From Megaustenia siamemsis (taxonomy: Eukaryota > Mollusca > Gastropoda > Stylommatophora > Ariophantidae): a DNA stretch of 64,000 nucleotides. The DNA lies in assembly GCA_032433765.1 (NCBI GenBank), contig JAVIAB010000073.1, positions 69,697,959 through 69,761,958 of the forward strand, in the 5' to 3' direction. How positions within the stretch are numbered: position 1 is the first letter of the stretch; the number at the start of each line of letters is the position of its first letter. Position numbers and translations under genes: made by a program. This document shows positions 35,841 to 46,399 of the stretch, piece by piece. The notes beneath the pieces were generated by a model, which was not told where the DNA came from, did not search any database, and saw nothing but the letters and a program-made list of their open reading frames with translations.

Positions 35841-36215
35841 ATGGCGAAATATGACAGTGGCCAGGATTTACGTAGCGTTTGGTTAAAAGACTAATAGACT
35901 ATAGGATAGGAAGAATTTAATTAAATCAAAGGAACCAAATAAAAATATGAAAAAGTTTCTATACGCCACGCTTAGGTTAGTGAAAAATGAACTCTTACAG
36001 CGGCACGCTCTTAAAATTACTTTGAATACAAAATAAAGGAAGGGTATGTATTTCATGTTCCTGGGAAGACACAATGAGCAAAAGTGAAGTGCCAGTGACA
36101 AATCTCACAGGAGCGACAGAATCTGTCACGGAAGAAGCTGATTTGGAAAAACAAGGGGACAAATGAATACTATTATAGAGGGAAACTTCCGATGCGATAG
36201 AAGAGTGAATCATTT
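35841..36215. other. unassigned sequence
   Basis: No feature recognised. Confidence 0.35.
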
Positions 36216-36450
36216 CAGAGGAAGAGGTATGTTTACAGTACTCGGGAAAAAATGACGAATAAACTCAAAATGACTCCGTTAGCTGAGTTGGCCGTGTGCT
36301 TTAGCGTTTGTTTTCTCGTTGCAAGACGCTGTGCCAAGGAGTACGGGTTCGATCCTGCCTCGGACCATATATTGTTCGTTGTTTTTTTTTTCCGTTGTTG
36401 ATTATTTGTCATTTTTTCCGAGTGCTGTAAACATACATCTTTTTTTCTAA
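36216..36450 (+). mobile_element. SINE4 copy with inverted end
   Basis: From ~36272 the plus strand has a tRNA-like head (gttagctgagttggc, ggagtacgggttcgatcctg, cctcgga) and a body with tttgtcattttttccgagtg and ctgtaaacatac. At 36220-36250 the same 3' body appears inverted (gtatgtttacagtactcggg, aaaaaatgacgaat). The element is therefore flanked by a reverse copy of its own tail, forming a ~30-bp inverted repeat around it. Confidence 0.65.
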
Positions 36451-36716
36451 AATGATTCGGGAAAACAACGCAAGAGAATACCAAAGAAGACCAACAACAG
36501 CTAGCATAGGTCGATCTGTGATGGATGACACATTGATGTAAATAAACATTAGTATGCGTGATTGTCTATGTGTGAGTTCACGTGTTTGTTGTTAACCTTT
36601 AAGAGAAAGCAGTCTGATATTTAACTGATTTCCACCTCCACGGCTGGTCACTACAAAACTGTGACCAGCACGATCAAAAAGAGGAAGTTCTGACCTACGG
36701 AGCGTCCCTTAAACCC
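36451..36716. other. unassigned sequence
   Basis: Nothing recognised. Confidence 0.35.
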
Positions 36717-37402
36717 CATCATCATCAACATCGCCATCATGATCAGCAACGTTGCCATCATGATCAGCAACATCACCATCATGATCAGCAACATCACCAT
36801 CATAATCAGCAACGTTGCCATCATGAACACCAACGTCGTCATCATGATCTGCAACATCGCTATCATCATCAGCAACACCAACATCATGACCAGCAACACC
36901 GTCATCATGATCAGCAACGTCATCGTCATAACCAGCAACTTCGCCATCATGATCAGCAACATCGGCATCATGATCAGCAACATCGCCATCATTATCAGCA
37001 ACATCGCCATCATTATCAGCAACGTCACCATCATGACCATAACTTCACCGTCATGATCAGCAACATCATGACCAGTAACGTCGCCATCATGATCAGCAAC
37101 ATCATGATCAGCAACATCGCCATCATTATCAGCAACGTCACCATAATGACCATAACTTCGCCATCATGATCAGCAACATCATGACCAGCAACGTCGCCAT
37201 CATGATCAGCAACATCATAATCAGCAACATCATGATCAAACAACATCATGATCAGCAACATCGCCATCATGACCAGCAACGTCACCATCATGACCAGCAA
37301 CGTCACCATCATGACCAGCAACGTCACAATCATGACCAGCAACGTCACCATCATGACCAGCAACGTCACCATCATGACCAGCAACGTCACAATCATGACC
37401 AG
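36717..37402. repeat. 21-bp minisatellite fused to a SINE2 tail
   Basis: About 32 units of ~21 bp (catcatgatcagcaacatcg c and variants such as catgaccagcaacgtcacca). The last unit runs directly into the 3' tail of the minus-oriented SINE2 at 37403. The open frames on both strands (seven-residue periods) are artefacts. Confidence 0.93.
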
Positions 37403-37620
37403 GGATGTATAGGGAATATGGTGTGAGTGATCTTAATTTTTTTTATAGACCTTCGGCACATGATTTTTGGTGTAATGTGGTCGCTAATACGACAGCACCG
37501 CTTTACATTCTCAGAAAAAATCCAGTACCCATTTAAGGCTGGGTGAACCCGGAAACCGTCGATCTAGTCCAGATCTTTGTAGTCCAGTTCACTAATCACT
37601 GAGCTATGGCGGATCCCATA
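37403..37620 (-). mobile_element. SINE2 copy (minus)
   Basis: The plus strand reads gtatagggaatatggtgtga, ccttcggcacatgatttttg, tttaaggctgggtgaacccg, then the head region ccagttcactaatcactgag and ctatggcggatcc. Its tail is joined to the 21-bp array. Confidence 0.85.
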
Positions 37621-37654
37621 ATAGCCACAATTCACAAAATTGTTACATTTTTTC

Positions 37655-37860
37655 CAGGGACCACGGTAACGTGCAATGGGCGGAGTTCGATCCCGACCAA
37701 CGGCTTCTAGGTTCATCCAGCCTTAAACGAGTACATGAAACTTTTCTAGGAAAGAATCACCGCACTGGCGTAATGTTGACCACATTCCACGAAAATAAGC
37801 AGATTCTAAAGAAAATAATGGACACCAACTTCAAATTCCCTATAACGTGACAAAGGTCGC
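37655..37860 (+). mobile_element. SINE2 copy (plus)
   Basis: Plus-strand head remnant (ggagttcgatcccgaccaac, B box GTTCGATCCC), body ggcttctaggttcatccagc and cgcactggcgtaatgttgac, tail cttcaaattccctataacgt. It is head-to-head with the copy at 37403-37620. Confidence 0.82.
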
Positions 37861-37904
37861 TCTCTCCTGTACACAGTCAAGCGGAAAGATTGCATATAAA
37901 ATAC

Positions 37905-38045
37905 AAATACGAGTAGCTAGACTAATAGAAAGACGGGACTGACTACAGCGTTTCGGAAAAAGCCTCCATCAGGTATATCAAACAAACTATGCACATTAAA
38001 CATACACATCCAAGTCAGAATACACAACGACATAGCTCTAAAAAT
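37905..38045. repeat. dispersed repeat R3 (copy 2)
   Basis: Shares acagcgtttcggaaaaagcc, atcaggtatatcaaacaaac, acattaaacatacac and caacgacatagctc with 35700-35815. Confidence 0.6.
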
Positions 38046-38684
38046 GACGGAAAAAATTCCGGAAAAGATTGTACAAAAGTACAAGCGTGGACAAAGTAAG
38101 CAACAGTTCCTGCAGTGGCTATCAAGTGTGACGCATTGTGTGAAAGGGTGTCTGACTAGTGAATCGATAATTAATTTCTCGATAACTACACTCTCCTACA
38201 TTGTACTACCCTCTAGCGGAGTGTAACAAAACCATGGCAACCAGAACTGAGCTTCACTCAGCTCAGTTCATACTATAGGGAAAATATAAAATGTCTCCAT
38301 CGATACTGGAATAATGTCAGACATTGTTGTTAGAGTGATATCACAGCTCTTCACGTGAACCGATAGGTGGCTGGTCGCATTCAGAAGGTGACGAAATTTT
38401 CCCATATTGAAGGTAGAATTCGCTAGTTGTGCTCACACCTGGCTCGTTCTAACAGGTGGACGTTGTATTTCAAACTGTTGAAGTCTCAAGACTCATCTTC
38501 ATCGAAAGCCGTATCGATACCCAACACATAATCGCTTCAAGGTATCGTCTTTATTCGAGCTCATCATCCCTTTCACAAGCGAAGCCATTCTATGAACTCT
38601 CGCATTATCTCGAACTACCGTGTGATTTACGTGTCCCGAGCGCTTACGTAGGAAAACAAAATAGGATTTGAGTGTTCACCTTTT
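38046..38684. other. unassigned sequence
   Basis: Two short open frames (38044-38226 and 38456-38671) have no recognisable motif. I do not call genes. Confidence 0.4.
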
Positions 38685-38830
38685 TGGGCTTTGTGCCCCC
38701 GCCTATGACGTTTTTCTTCTTCAAGAAATGTCTATGGATCCCATTTATGACTGGATGAACCAAGAAGCAGTCTATTCTGATGGAACCAGATGTCTCGTCC
38801 TCATTAGACCAGTTCACTGTGCAACCGCGG
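38685..38830 (-). mobile_element. degenerate SINE2 copy (minus)
   Basis: The plus strand order cccatttatgactggatgaa, ccaagaagcagtctattctg and agaccagttcactgtgc parallels cccatttacggctgggtgaa, cccggaagccgtcgg and agaccaattcactaacc of intact SINE2. It is strongly diverged, so this is tentative. Confidence 0.5.
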
Positions 38831-39021
38831 TTCCCTTTGTACAGCAAAAATTATCGAGAAATCGACTGGAAGTAAAGCTCTGATGACAGTTTGCCAGCCT
38901 TGGGTCGTCAATAACAAGAGCATCACACAATGATTTCTGGAGAATTATTGATTGGATCCATCAATTTGTGGGTCCCAGTCTTTCACCCCAATGACACTCA
39001 CAGCACTTTCTACCGATCATA

Positions 39022-39255
39022 TGTGACGCTTTTATATGTGACGTTTTTAAATATGACACGTCTAAATGTACCGTTTCTATATGTGACGCGCTAAACGTAC
39101 TGCTTCTATATGTGATGCGCTAAACGTACTGCTTCTATATGTGATGCGCTAAACGTACTGCTTCTATATGTGATGCGTTAAACGTACTGCTTCTATATGT
39201 GATGCGTTAAACGTACTGTTTCTATATGTGACGCGCCTAAATGTAGCGCTTCCAT
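39022..39255. repeat. 29-bp minisatellite
   Basis: About eight units of 29 bp containing tatgtgatgcgctaaacgta followed by ctgcttcta, degenerate at both ends. Confidence 0.88.
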
Positions 39256-39760
39256 ATTTATGTACTTACACCAGGCCTCATCGACAAACTTTCCGACAGA
39301 AGTAATCTCTGGTTTCATAAGCAGAAGCTGGACGAAACAAAACCTTGTGTTAATGTCAAACAGGGGAAACAAAACCTTTGGGTTAACTCGGGAGAGGCGA
39401 GTCCACTAACAACTTTAAAAGAGCGACTTCGAAGTTGGCTGTAACGACAACATAACTTTTGACGCCAAGAGATGTTTATGATGTTTCAACTGCCCTTGCT
39501 GATTAATTCTGAGAGTAATTATTATTTACTATCTCGCCAGGTGCTCGCTCTAGGATAGGTTTTCTGACGTCACTAAATAGAACTATACGCGCTGGCTTCT
39601 GGTTAGTCCTGACCTCTATTCATTAACCATGGCGGTATTTAAGGTTTATTTCATATTTGTATATTACTTTTTAGTTTGTGTTCTTTGAATTCATTACAGC
39701 TGTATATATTAATCACCTCCCCTGAACACACACACAATTGTATAATGTCAAAATCATCAT
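39256..39760. other. unassigned sequence
   Basis: No feature recognised. Confidence 0.35.
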
Positions 39761-39761
39761 C

Positions 39762-40250
39762 ATGTGCCATACCGGTTAGCATAGGCGATCATGTCCCTCC
39801 ACAATCTTCTATCTACAGTGCATCGTATCAGTTCTATTGTTGACTGTTTTCCATGCCATGACACCAAACTATCCAGTATTTTCTCTCTTTGTCGTCCGCG
39901 ATCTCTCTTTCCTTTTATTTTGTCAGTTGTAACCAAGTATTCCAACTTTCCTCTTCTTATGATATGCCAGAAAAATGTTGATTGTTTCTTTCTGATGTTT
40001 TTAGGAGCTCCCTTTTTGTGTTGGCCTCTTTGAGGATTTCCTCATTGGTCTTTTTAGCTGTCCAGGGAACTTTCAACATTCTTCTGAGAAATTCCATCTC
40101 TGTGGCCTCTAATCGCCTTTTCATTTGCTTGTCTGCTGTCCATGATTCGCTTCCATAGGTCAGAATTGGTTCTATATAGCACCGATGAACTCTCTTTCTC
40201 ACTTCTATTGACATTGATTTGTTGCATAAGATATTTTCCATTTTAAATGT
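39762..40250 (-). pseudogene. LINE-B RT C-terminus and 3' end (minus)
   Basis: The minus strand reads KSMSIEVRKRVHRCYIEPIL, TYGSESWTADKQMKRRLEAT, EMEFLRRMLKVPWTAKKTNE and EILKEA. After a shift it reads LEYLVTTDKIKGKRDRGRQR, EKILDSLVSWHGKQS and LWRDMIAYANRYGT, then a stop. The 3' end is a CATCAT run on the plus strand (an ATG-repeat tail). It is the best view of the LINE-B end and lines up with the C-terminus of the large copy at 29293-30350. Confidence 0.85.
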
Positions 40251-41068
40251 CGAAATAAATGTTATAAATAGACTGCACAATGAGACAAAAGACAAAGTGG
40301 CCAGAGACAGAAAGACATATATTGAAGCGGACAAGCAGACAGGCAGAGAGGCAGACAAACAGTCAGATACACAGATACAGAAAACCGACACACAACAAAA
40401 TAGTTTTTGTTACTTTGATATTAAAAGAGGAAAAACGTTTAAACATTACAGATGACAGCTTTCTCAAAGCACATACGTTCCTGAGGTACGTACAATTAAA
40501 ATGGTCAATCATTAATACATTAAAATTAACATTCAAGACACAGCGCAAAAACAAAACATAAGATCTAATATGGATATTCAAGTCTACAAATTATATATCG
40601 GGCACAGATGCCTAAATGCATCATTTCCGTTCATATCGCGATCATATGTCAATGCACGTGTGTGAATCTGTCTTTAATCTGCTACTAAAGGTAAACGATG
40701 AGCTGTCACACATCAATGTCGTAGGGACGTCAAGTAATACACTTCAACGTACACGACAACTACATTTGGAGGTGATTGGGCCGTATCTCACTCCTACATG
40801 TTATTATCGTCACACTTTAATGAGACATGTACATATTTTTTTTTTCACTTAAGTCTACTAAAGACGCGTTAAGCTTAAATTAAGCCCACATTCACTGTAT
40901 CGCTAAACCAATACACTACTGGCACTCCGATCAACCTTCTATATTCTCTTTAAATCTTCATTTTTACTTGAAGAGTTCTACATGCTCCAACACACCCCCC
41001 AAAAAATTGAATATTTCAACAAAGTTTATATTAGTGTAAAAAAAAAAATAATAAGGTAACAAAAAGCC
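40251..41068. other. unassigned sequence with CAGACAG-rich patch
   Basis: 40300-40390 is a loose cagacaggcagagaggcaga repeat bordering the LINE-B 5' truncation. The rest is unique and AT-rich with no supported gene. Confidence 0.45.
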
Positions 41069-41069
41069 A

Positions 41070-41590
41070 GAGGAGCCTTTGTGGCGCGAGAAAACATATG
41101 GGCATTCAAAGAAATTAGGTTAAGTTCAAAAATAAAAATGTTCAACTCCAATGTTAAATCAGTCCTATTATATGGCTGTGAAACTTGGAGAACAGCAAAA
41201 ATGACAAGCACAAAGATACAGACCTTCATTAATGGATGCTTGCGCAGAATAAAAGGATGTAAATAGGACAAACACACTAACGTAGAATTATGGAAAAGTA
41301 CCACTCAAATGCCAGTGGGAAGGAGATATCAACGAAGACAATGGCTCTATAGTGGACACATTGCGGAAGTCAAATGAGAGTATTGCACAACAAGCCATTT
41401 TTTGGAATCCCTAAGGGAAAAGAAAAAGAGGAAGACCAAAATATTCTTGGAGATGACATGTGGCAACAGAGATGACGATGGTGGGAAGATATGGAAAGAT
41501 CTTATAAGAATTGCAAGAAACAGAACGACTTGGAAAGTTTGTTGAAGACCTATGCTCCACAGGGAGCTGGAAGGTAGAAGAGGAAGTATA
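41070..41590 (+). pseudogene. LINE-A-type ORF2 C-terminus
   Basis: Reads ARENIWAFKEIRLSSKIKMF, NSNVKSVLLYGCETWRTAKM, KIQTFINGCLRRIKGCK, stop, VELWKST, then GRRYQRRQWLYSGHIAEVK. After shifts it reads GKEKEEDQNILGDDMW and LESLLKTYAPQGAGR, close to VEDLCSTGS at the end of LINE-A (18441-18640). Two or more frameshifts. It is a dead 5'-truncated copy. Confidence 0.8.
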
Positions 41591-41595
41591 TCTAT

Positions 41596-41618
41596 GTAAA
41601 TGACGTTCTAATGGTACA
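41596..41618. repeat. left copy of a flanking direct repeat
   Basis: gtaaatgacgttctaatggt, then aca. The same sequence with one mismatch is at 45878-45900, just after the RNase H LINE segment. It may be a target-site duplication. Confidence 0.5.
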
Positions 41619-41639
41619 TTTTTCTAAATAAATGTGACC

Positions 41640-41826
41640 ACATCATGCAGACAAACAAATCCTTGTGGTCAAGGGGGCAGAGGTGCAGGCTTTGATCTAT
41701 GAAAACTCAATTGAGGGTGAGGCGGTTATTTACACTGATGGATCCGTTGTTCGATACAGTTGTAGTTCATGGGCCTTCACAGTCCAGGTGAAGGAGGAAA
41801 GCGGTACCTTCGTAGTAACTACAAGC
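41640..41826 (+). pseudogene. LINE RNase H domain, amino-terminal half
   Basis: Reads VKGAEVQALIYENSIEGEAV, IYTDGSVVRYSCSSWAFTVQ and VKEESGTFVVTTSSLTMEIK. YTDGS holds the first catalytic Asp of the RNase H fold, and TMEIKAV holds the catalytic Glu helix. The frame is intact and runs directly into the 36-bp array. RNase H occurs in some non-LTR families (I, Jockey-like and others), so this is a different LINE from LINE-A and LINE-B. I cannot name the clade. Confidence 0.78.
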
Positions 41827-44800
41827 AGTTTAACCATGGAGATCAAGGCAGTAACTACAAGCAGTTTAACCATGGAGATCAAGGCAGTAACTACAAGCAG
41901 TTTAACCATGGAGATCAAGGCAGTAACTACAAGCAGTTTAACCATGGAGATCAAGGCAGTAACTACAAGCAGTTTAACCATGGAGATCAAGGCAGTAACT
42001 ACAAGCAGTTTAACCATGGAGATCAAGGCAGCAACCACAAGCAGTTTAACCACGACATTAAGGCAGTAACTACAAGCAGTTTAACCATGGAGATCAAGGC
42101 AGTAACTACAAGCAGTTTAACCATGGAGATCAATGCAGTAACTACAAGCAGTTTAACCATGGAGATCAAGGCAGCAACCACAAGCAGTTTAACCATGGCG
42201 ATCAAGGCAACAATTACTAGCAGTTTAACCATGGAGATCAAGGCAGTAACTACAAGCAGTTTAACCATGGAGATCAAGGCAGCAACTACAAGCAGATTAA
42301 CCATGGAGATCAAGGCAACAATTACAAGCAGTTTAACCATGGAGATCAAGGCAGCAACTACAAGCAGATTAACCATGGAGATCAAGGCAACAATTACTAG
42401 CAGTTTAACCATGGAGATCAAGGCAGCAACTACAAGCAGATTAACCATGGAGATCAAGGCAGTAACTACAAGCAGTTTAAACATGGAGATCAAGGCAGTA
42501 ACTACAAGCAGTTTAACCATGGAGATCAAGGCAGTAACTACAAGCAGTTTAACCATGGAGATCAAGGCAGTAACTACAAGCAGTTCATCAATGGAGATCA
42601 AGGCAGTAGCTACAAGCAGTTCTTCAATGGAGATCAAGGCAGTAACTACAAGCAGTTCTTCAATGGAGATCAAGGCAGTAACTACAAGCAGTTTAACCAT
42701 TTAGATCAAGGCATTAACTACAAGCAGTTTAACCATGGAGATCAAGGCAGTAACTACAGGCAGTTCTTCAATGGAGATCACGGCAGTAACTACAAGCAGT
42801 TCATCAATGGAGATCAAGGCAGTAACTACAAGCAGTTCTTCAATGGAGATCAAGGCAGTAACTACAGGCAGTTCTTCAATGGAGATCACGGCAGTAACTA
42901 CAAGCAGTTCATCAATGGAGATCAAGGCAGTAACTACAAGCAGTTTAACCATGGAGATCAAGGCATTAACTACAAGCAGTTCATCAATGGAGATCAAGGC
43001 ATTAACTACAAGCAGTTTAACCATGGAGATCAAGGCATTAACTACAAGCAGTTTAACCATGGAGATCAAGGCAGTAGCTACAAGCAGTTCATCAATGGAG
43101 ATCAAGGCAGTAACTACAAGCAGTTCTTCAATGGAGATCACGGCAGTAGCTACAAGCAGTTCATCAATGGAGATCAAGGCAATAGCTACAAGCAGTTCAT
43201 CAATGGAGATCAAGGCAGTAGCTACAAGCAGTTCATCAATGGAGATCAAGGCAGTAACTACAAGCAGTTCATCAATGGAGATCAAGGCAGTAGCTACAAG
43301 CAGTTCATCAATGGAGATCAAGGCAGTAACTACAAGCAGTTCTTCAATGGAGATCAAGGCAGCAACCACAAGCAGTGCTTCAATTGAGATCAAGGCAGTA
43401 ACTACAAGCAGTTCTTCAATGGAGATCAAGGCAGTAACTACAAGCAGTTTAACCATGTTGATCAAGGCAGTAACTACAAGCAGTTCTTCAATGGAGATCA
43501 AGGCATTAACTACAAGCAGTTCTTCAATGGAGATCAAGGCAGTAGCTACAAGCAGTTCATCAATGGAGATCAAGGCAGTAACTACAGGCAGTTCATCAAT
43601 GGAGATCAAGGCAGTCACTACAAGCAGTTCATCAATGGAGATCAAGGCAGTGACTACAAGCAGTTCATCAATGGAGGTCAAGGCAGTAACTACAAGCAGT
43701 TCTTCAATGGAGATCAAGGCAGTAACTACAAGCAGTTTAACCATGGAGATCAAGGTAGTAACTACAAGCAGTTTAACCACGACATTAAGGCAGTAACTAC
43801 AAGCAGTTTAACAATGAGATCATTGCAGTAACTATAAGCAGTTTAACCATGGAGATCAAGGCAGTAACTACAAGCAGTTTAACCATGGAGATCAAGGTAG
43901 TAACTACAAGCAGTTTAACCATGACATTAAGGCAGTAACTACAAGCAGTTCTTCAATGGAGATCAAGGCAGTAAATACAAGCAGTTTAACCATGACATTA
44001 AGGCAGTAACTACAAGCAGTTCTTCAATGGAGATCAAGGCAGTAACTGCAAGCAGTTCTTCAATGGAGATCATGGCAGTAACTATAAGCAGGTCTTTAAT
44101 GGAGATCAAGGCAGTAACTACAAGCAGTTCTTCAATGGAGATCAAGGCAGTAACTACAAGCAGTTCTTCAATGGAGATCAAGGCAGTAACTACAAGCAGT
44201 TCTTCAATGGAGATCAAGGCAGTAACTACAAGCAGTTCATCAATGGAGATCAAGGCAGTAACTACAAGCAGTTCTTCAATGTAGATCAAGGCAGTAACTA
44301 TAAGCAGTTCTTCAATGGAGATCAAGGCAGTAACTATAAGCAGTTCTTCAATTGAGATCAAGGCAGTAACTATAAGCAGTTCTTCAATGGAGATCAAGGC
44401 AGTAACTATAAGCAGTTCTTCAATGGAGATCAAGGCAGTAACTATAAGCAGTTTAACCATGGAGATCATGGCAGTGGCTACAAGCAGTTTAACCATGGAG
44501 ATCATGGCAGTGGCTACAAGCAGTTTAACCATGGAGATCATGGCAGTGGCTACAAGCAGTTTAACCATGGAGATCATGGCAGTGGCTACAAGCAGTTTAA
44601 CCATGGAGATCATGGCAGTGGCTACAAGCAGTTTAACCATGGAGATCATGGCAGTGGCTACAAGCAGTTTAACCATGGAGATCATGGCAGTGGCTACAAG
44701 CAGTTTAACCATGGAGATCATGGCAGTGGCTACAAGCAGTTTAACCATGAGATTATGGCAGTGGCTACAAGCAGTTCATCAATGGAGATCAAGGCAGTAA

Positions 44801-45440
44801 CTATAAGCAGTTCTTCAATGGAGATCAAGGCAGTAACTATAAGCAGTTCTTCAATGGAGATCAAGGCAGTAACTATAAGCAGTTTAACCATGGAGATCAT
44901 GGCAGTAACTACAAGCAGTTTAACCATGAGATTATGGCATAACTATAGGCAAAATAACCATGAGATCATGGCAGTAACTACAAGCAGTTTAACCATGAGA
45001 TTATGGCATAACTATAGGCAAAATAACCATGAGATCATGGCAGTAACTACAAGCAGTTTAACCATGAGATTATGGCATAACTATAGGCAAAATAACCATG
45101 AGATCATGGCAGTAACTACAAGCAGTTTAACCATGAGATTATGGCATAACTATAGGCAAAATAACCATGAGATCATGGCAGTAACTACAAGCAGTTTAAC
45201 CATGAGATTATGGCATAACTATAGGCAAAATAACCATGAGATCATGGCAGTAACTACAAGCAGTTTAACCATGAGATTATGGCATAACTATAGGCAAAAT
45301 AACCATGAGATCATGGCAGTAACTACAAGCAGTTTAACCATGAGATTATGGCAGTAACTATAGGCAAAATAACCATGAGATCATGGCAGTAACTACAAGC
45401 AGTTTAACCGTGAGATCATGGCAGTAACTATAAAAAGGCT
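41827..45440 (+). repeat. 36-bp (12-codon) tandem array grown from RNase H catalytic motif
   Basis: About 100 units of 36 bp that translate as VTTSSLTMEIKA on the plus strand, a duplication of the RNase H segment that carries the catalytic Glu. Sub-blocks differ. At 41827-42580 units end in tttaaccat. At 42580-44450 most end in ttcatcaat or ttcttcaat (TSSSSMEIKA). At 44460-44750 eight identical gtggctacaagcagtttaac units occur. At 44930-45360 a 69-bp higher-order unit (35+34 bp) with ctataggcaaaataaccatg repeats at least six times. Occasional losses of one or two bases (for example 42050, 43795 and 44745) switch the frame. Confidence 0.95.
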
Positions 45441-45815
45441 TGACAAGAAACACAACTTTAATTCATCAAGTGTGCTTTCTGAGAGGCTCGATTAGCACGC
45501 TGAGGAAAACCTAAGGAGGCTAGGCATGAAGACAGTGATTGGTTTCAATAGAGAACTTAGGATTGACTGGGATCTGTTACATCTTCGTTCCTGGACACTC
45601 CGGCGTGACAGGAAACGAACGAACTTACAGTCTGGCTGAAACAGCTGCTGTGGATGGCGGGCATTCAATGGACCGTGGTATCATTCTGAATGCCCTCAAG
45701 GAGGCAGTGCGCGCAATCAACGATCATCAGATAGAAACTGGGGATGTCACAATGAAGCGCTACGCGGGGAGACACAGCAGACGAGTAATAGATTAAAAAA
45801 AAAAGAACTGGAGTC
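45441..45815 (+). pseudogene. LINE RNase H domain, carboxy-terminal half
   Basis: After a shifted STLRK-like piece the frame from ~45539 reads IENLGLTGICYIFVPGHSGV, TGNERTYSLAETAAVDGGHS, then MKRYAGRHSRRVID. FVPGHSGVTGNER is the conserved W..GH.G..GNE.AD..A block of RNase H. The final catalytic Asp is replaced (NERTYSLA for NERADRLA), so the domain is dead independently of the array. Confidence 0.8.
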
Positions 45816-45877
45816 GTCAGGCTCCACAAACTGAGGGACATACTGGAGAGAAATAATCTGACTAAATTAATATCTGA

Positions 45878-45900
45878 GTAAATGACGTTCTAACGGTACA
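45878..45900. repeat. right copy of a flanking direct repeat
   Basis: gtaaatgacgttctaacggt, then aca. It differs from 41596-41618 at one base. A weaker third version (gtaaatcacattctaatagt) is at 46375. Confidence 0.5.
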
Positions 45901-45954
45901 ATATTATAACTAAATTAATGGTTATGTAAATAGTTATAGTTACTGTTATAGTTA

Positions 45955-46372
45955 TTCGAAGGTCCCGGTATCACTTAAAAGGAAACGGATGAAAGTTCAT
46001 AATTGCTCAACCGCCCGTGTCAGTGGAATCATCCGAATTAATATCTCATCGAATATCCAAACAAAGAAAGGCAGCTGCAGTCCTCATCATAGCCGCTACA
46101 GCACGCGCCAAAAGACATAAGGTCAAGCGACACCGAAAGTGAACGCAGCTGAACTGTCCTTCCTCATACATCATCATTCATCGTAAGGAATTGGAATATA
46201 GAAACACCATCCGGATAAAAAGTATAGCTCACGGTGTGTACAGAGCACTAAACTCAGTTGTTCCGCTTGGGAGCCGGACTTGGAATATAAGGGAACCGCA
46301 AAAAGGAACACTTTTCAGACAGTGCTTGAACAATTACTGCCGCCCTTCCGCCATATTGACCGGAAGTCCTGG
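45955..46372 (+). repeat. dispersed repeat R2, copy 2
   Basis: Matches 21658-22076 along its length. It contains SKQRKAAAVLIIAATA, RAKRHKVKRHRK, stop at ~46141. The later shared part (agctcacggtgtgtacagag, gccggacttggaatat) is also collinear. The first half of the frame is disrupted here relative to copy 1. Confidence 0.65.
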
Positions 46373-46399
46373 TTGTGTAAATCACATTCTAATAGTACA

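Noticed and set aside
36272..36370. tRNA gene with long insert
   Set aside because: A- and B-box-like sequences are present, but no cloverleaf could be drawn and related copies continue into SINE bodies. The same holds for the SINE1, SINE2 and SINE3 heads.
36651..37426. His/Asp-rich or Met/Leu-rich repeat proteins
   Set aside because: 21-bp array translated in several frames on both strands.
35700..38045. Penelope-like element ends at the two R3 copies
   Set aside because: Only a short motif resemblance (acgtttcggc..agcct..tcagg). No RT or GIY-YIG sequence nearby, so it is kept as an unclassified dispersed repeat.
38668..38883. 71-codon ORF (MSVHLFGL...) as a host gene
   Set aside because: Its core follows the order of a degenerate SINE2 copy.
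42023..44748. Minus-strand VKLLVVTALIS repeat ORFs
   Set aside because: Antisense of the RNase H-derived 36-bp array.
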